From the NCBI GenBank assembly GCA_944323735.1, contig CALUTO010000007.1, forward strand, positions 25,788-89,787: a DNA stretch of 64,000 nt, given 5' to 3'. Shown piece by piece: positions 63,242 through 64,000 of the stretch. Position numbers and translations under genes: made by a program. The DNA is from Candidatus Gastranaerophilales bacterium (lineage in GTDB: Bacteria > Cyanobacteriota > Vampirovibrionia > Gastranaerophilales > Gastranaerophilaceae). The number at the start of each line of letters is the position of its first letter. The first letter of the stretch is position 1. The notes under the pieces were generated by a model. That model was not told the origin of the DNA. It did no database searches and saw only the letters and a program-made list of their open reading frames with translations.

Positions 63242-64000
63242 TCAGCTTATCAGCGACATTATTATTGACGAATGAAGGTTTTCTGACTGGGCGAGCAGGG
63301 TTGTGGAAGTTTGCTGCAAAATTTGATTTTTCACATACTCTGCTGATTCTGTTGCTATATCCGCATCTATTATTGTTGAGCGGGAGGAGGTTAAGTTTTC
63401 TATTTTTGTTTCTTGTGAGCTCAGGGCACTATTCAGGCGGTTTATTGTTGCTCCTATTTGTGAGCGTTGGGCATTTATTGTATTTTGCAATTCATCTATT
63501 TTTTCTATGTTTTCTATGCTTGTTTCAGGGGTGCTGAAGTCCAATTCGAAGTCATACATTTTCAGGTCTATTGTTATTTTTATTGCATCTTTGCTATTGG
63601 CTCCTATTTGGAGGCGGATTGTTACGGGGTCGGGGGTTATATCTATTACATTTTTATAGATGGTATTTTCTCCGTAGTTTATCATTGTGTTGTAGTCTTC
63701 ATTTCCATCTATGGTATTTGAGTCTCCTTTATTTATTATGTAGGCATCGTCTCCTGAGCCCGAGGTTGCTATGTTGTTATCTCCTTTTATTGTTATTTTG
63801 TCATTTCCGGTTCCGGTTGTTATGTTATTTGTATTTCCTTCGATTTCTATTTCTGTATTTCCTCCGCTTGTTGTGAAGGTATTTTCATTTCCGGTTATTT
63901 CCACATTTCCGAGTCCGGAGCCGGTTGTGATTGTGTTATTTCCGCCTATTATGTTTATTGTGTTGTTTCCATCCTGACCGGTGAGGGTGTTGTTATCTCC
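63242..64000 (-). CDS. Flagellin with RTX-like repeat insert (partial, N-terminus outside window)
   Basis: The frame stays open through the window edge; the 252 visible residues are the C-terminal part. The last ~110 are a flagellin C-terminus: IKITIDLKMYDFELDFS, NTINAQRSQIGATINRLNSA, DADIATESAEYVKNQILQQT, ending LLAQSENLHSSIIMSLIS. Before it, about five 18-residue repeats rich in Gly, Asn, Asp and Thr appear (e.g. GNTNNITTGTGNDKITIK, GDNNIATSGSGDDAYIINK), resembling RTX calcium-binding nonapeptides in pairs. This forms the surface-exposed variable region. An apparent GTG start at 63904 is internal to the repeats and is not the real start. Confidence 0.85.
   Translation of the reverse strand, partial: GDNNTLTGQDGNNTINIIGGNNTITTGSGLGNVEITGNENTFTTSGGNTEIEIEGNTNNITTGTGNDKITIKGDNNIATSGSGDDAYIINKGDSNTIDGNEDYNTMINYGENTIYKNVIDITPDPVTIRLQIGANSKDAIKITIDLKMYDFELDFSTPETSIENIEKIDELQNTINAQRSQIGATINRLNSALSSQETKIENLTSSRSTIIDADIATESAEYVKNQILQQTSTTLLAQSENLHSSIIMSLIS

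Noticed and set aside
63265..63977. Several plus-strand hydrophobic frames opposite the second flagellin
   Set aside because: Antisense shadows of a Gly/Asn/Asp/Ile-rich coding strand; the flagellin frame explains the region.

Overview
The window is a low-GC bacterial chromosome segment, densely coded on both strands, with no phage or insertion sequence. Gene families point to a non-photosynthetic relative of Cyanobacteria, most likely a Melainabacteria/Vampirovibrionia (Gastranaerophilales-like) lineage. This is an inference from: a peptidoglycan-making, flagellated cell with PilT; SMC-ScpA; a CtpA-type protease; a cyanobacterial-style HNH protein; a BioY biotin carrier; a short RpoD-family sigma factor; two separate class II tRNA nucleotidyltransferases; and many proteins with long polar, low-complexity stretches. 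No 16S rRNA is present to confirm it.

Layout. 0.1-4.2 kb (+): murC-murB-ddl-ftsQ, half of a split division/cell-wall cluster. 4.2-8.0 kb (-): Slt-type lytic transglycosylase and a REC-kinase hybrid. 8.1-9.9 kb: a tiny ribbon-helix-helix gene with a perfect 12-bp inverted repeat, an orphan sugar ABC permease and an HNH protein. 9.9-15 kb (-): secD-secF-HTH/zinc-ribbon-fluC-formyltransferase-endonuclease IV-like. 15-19 kb (-): two paralogous glucosaminidase-like proteins, a tRNA nucleotidyltransferase and rsmE. 19.2-23.1 kb (+): flagellin, then aroC-aroK-aroB. 23.1-25.7 kb (-): pilT-recO-deoC. 25.9 kb (+): an unannotated 51-codon gene. 26.2-34.7 kb (-): murF-mraY-murD-ftsW-murG-leuS, the other half of the cell-wall cluster, with an FtsB/DivIC-like gene divergent from it. 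35.6-41.4 kb (+): smc-scpA, an unknown protein and a HEPN-MNT toxin-antitoxin pair. 41.4-51.2 kb (-): secA, ctpA, fixC-fixX-unknown-recJ, efp-accB. 51.4-53.3 kb (+): phosphoesterase, rimI, bioY. 53.4-54.5 kb (-): coaD and a coiled-coil protein. 54.8-59.7 kb (+): processive glycosyltransferase, RlmD-like methyltransferase and a calpain-like cysteine protease. 59.8-62.9 kb: sigma factor (-), coiled-coil protein, second tRNA nucleotidyltransferase, tRNA-Gly. 62.9-63.1 kb: two identical 114-bp tandem repeats. 63.2 kb to the window end (-): the C-terminal part of a second flagellin.

The most interesting signals lie around motility. Three plus-strand genes have upstream sequences close to the flagellar sigma-28/sigma-D promoter (TAAAGTTT-N11-GCCGATAA): flagellin, the 51-codon gene and the calpain-like protease. 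This suggests the protease and the small protein belong to the late flagellar regulon. The second flagellin has a central run of about five 18-residue Gly/Asn/Asp-rich repeats resembling RTX beta-roll repeats, joined to an ordinary flagellin C-terminus. Other points worth checking are the two tRNA nucleotidyltransferases, the tandem repeat at the tRNA-Gly 3' end, and the ribbon-helix-helix gene with its inverted repeat.
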